Source: CAZPMT01 sp964587655 (GTDB lineage: Bacteria > Hydrogenedentota > Hydrogenedentia > Hydrogenedentales > SLHB01). Taken from it: a stretch of DNA of 60,802 nt. Under the pieces are notes generated by a model that was not told the origin of the DNA, did not search any database, and worked only from the letters and a program-made list of their open reading frames with translations. A program made the position numbers and the translations under genes. This document shows positions 60,455 through 60,802 of the stretch, in pieces. The stretch lies in NCBI GenBank assembly GCA_964587655.1, contig CAZPMT010000019.1, forward strand, positions 1-60,802. Reading direction: 5' to 3'. Each line of letters starts with the position of its first letter. The stretch's first letter is position 1.

Positions 60455-60802
60455 TGCTATTGCTCCTCCAATAGTTCGTTCAGTTTCCCGAGACTGATCA
60501 CCGTCGATTCTACGACGCCAAGAAAGGTTTGTAAAGGTTGAATACATCTGTTATTCCAAGTTGCAGTCAAGACACAGCTAATCGATATCTCTTTTCCATC
60601 TGGAAATAAGTCGTCATGAACCTTCGGTTCACTCTGGAAGAATGAAAATGTTCGTAGTGCGCCCTTTAGGGCGTGGGTTGCGCGAGATCCCAGGCTAAAG
60701 CCTGTACTACGAACACGAGTATTTTCGTGACGGGAAGAGAATACTGGCTGTACTTGTTGGCCATTCCTGATTTCCTGAGTTCCAGATTAATTTGGCGCTT
60801 AG
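60455..60802. other. intergenic end of window with a compound palindrome
   Basis: No gene. A compound inverted repeat at 60649-60715 is listed separately. Confidence 0.6.
60649..60715. repeat. compound palindromic repeat (REP-like)
   Basis: Outer arms TGTTCGTAGT (60649-60658) and ACTACGAACA (60706-60715). Inside are two smaller hairpins: GCCC-TTTA-GGGC and CAGGC-TAAA-GCCTG. The arrangement folds into a three-way structure. Confidence 0.8.

Noticed and set aside
58124..60541. 805-codon open frame opposite the large secreted protein
   Set aside because: Arg/His-rich shadow of a GC-rich gene; the minus-strand frame has signal peptide, Shine-Dalgarno and fold logic.

Overview
The window looks like a chromosome segment of an uncultured, GC-rich, diderm bacterium. 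The outer-membrane set (BamA, OmpH/Skp, LpxD and a fused LpxC-FabZ) shows a lipid A outer membrane. It sits directly beside a ClpC-McsB-McsA set that is better known from Gram-positive bacteria. Large secreted glycoside-hydrolase-like proteins and many dispersed palindromic repeats fit a PVC/FCB-type lineage. Candidatus Hydrogenedentota is my best guess, but this is inference from gene content only; there is no rRNA or ribosomal marker here.

Layout. 1-4.0 kb: two divergent secreted carbohydrate-active-like proteins. 4.2-9.55 kb: a small PD-(D/E)XK-like protein facing a 1629-aa STAND (NB-ARC + helical repeats) NTPase, a plausible immune pair. 9.7-24.6 kb: a long, co-directional, tightly packed accessory cluster. 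Its genes in order: unknown protein; SprT-like metallopeptidase fused to a DUF3102-like region and a sigma-70-like C-terminus; Cys-rich protein; HerA/VirD4-like ATPase; winged-helix/PD-(D/E)XK-like protein; small membrane protein; PP2C phosphatase; zinc ribbon-FHA; Ser/Thr kinase-FHA; TerY-like vWA; membrane-anchored pseudokinase with PEGA-like tail; lipoprotein-like protein; DUF669-like protein; a partial tail duplicate; spore-photoproduct-lyase-like radical SAM; excisionase-like HTH. Just after it come the 3' half of a tRNA-Ala(GGC), a strong terminator and the first 35 codons of a tyrosine integrase, which is a clear integration scar.

25.6-36.8 kb: LRR-ROCO GTPase with near-identical DNA repeats, an orphan OppBC-type permease pair, a broken nucleotidyltransferase, aminotransferase, CPBP protease, GAF histidine kinase, sugar nucleotidyltransferase and a Phd/ParE toxin-antitoxin pair. 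36.9-47.1 kb (minus strand): the conserved envelope/proteostasis block mcsA-mcsB-clpC-bamA-ompH-lpxD-lpxC/fabZ, with overlapping genes. 47.2-52.4 kb: DegT aminotransferase, MutS, a MITE-like palindrome, SMP-30-like lactonase. 52.6-53.4 kb: HigBA-type toxin-antitoxin.

54.65-57.07 kb: a two-gene integron-type cassette bounded by GTTAGGC sites with a 131-bp attC. It carries a dGTPase-like protein whose HD motif is lost and a class III nucleotidyl cyclase, resembling a Pycsar-style signalling pair with an unusual partner. The window ends with a 944-aa secreted glycoside-hydrolase-like protein.

The two best candidates for undescribed systems are (i) the kinase/phosphatase/FHA/vWA + ATPase/nuclease + radical SAM island next to the tRNA scar, and (ii) the cyclase + pseudo-dGTPase integron cassette. 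The two large STAND/ROCO proteins add to the impression of a defence-rich accessory chromosome region.
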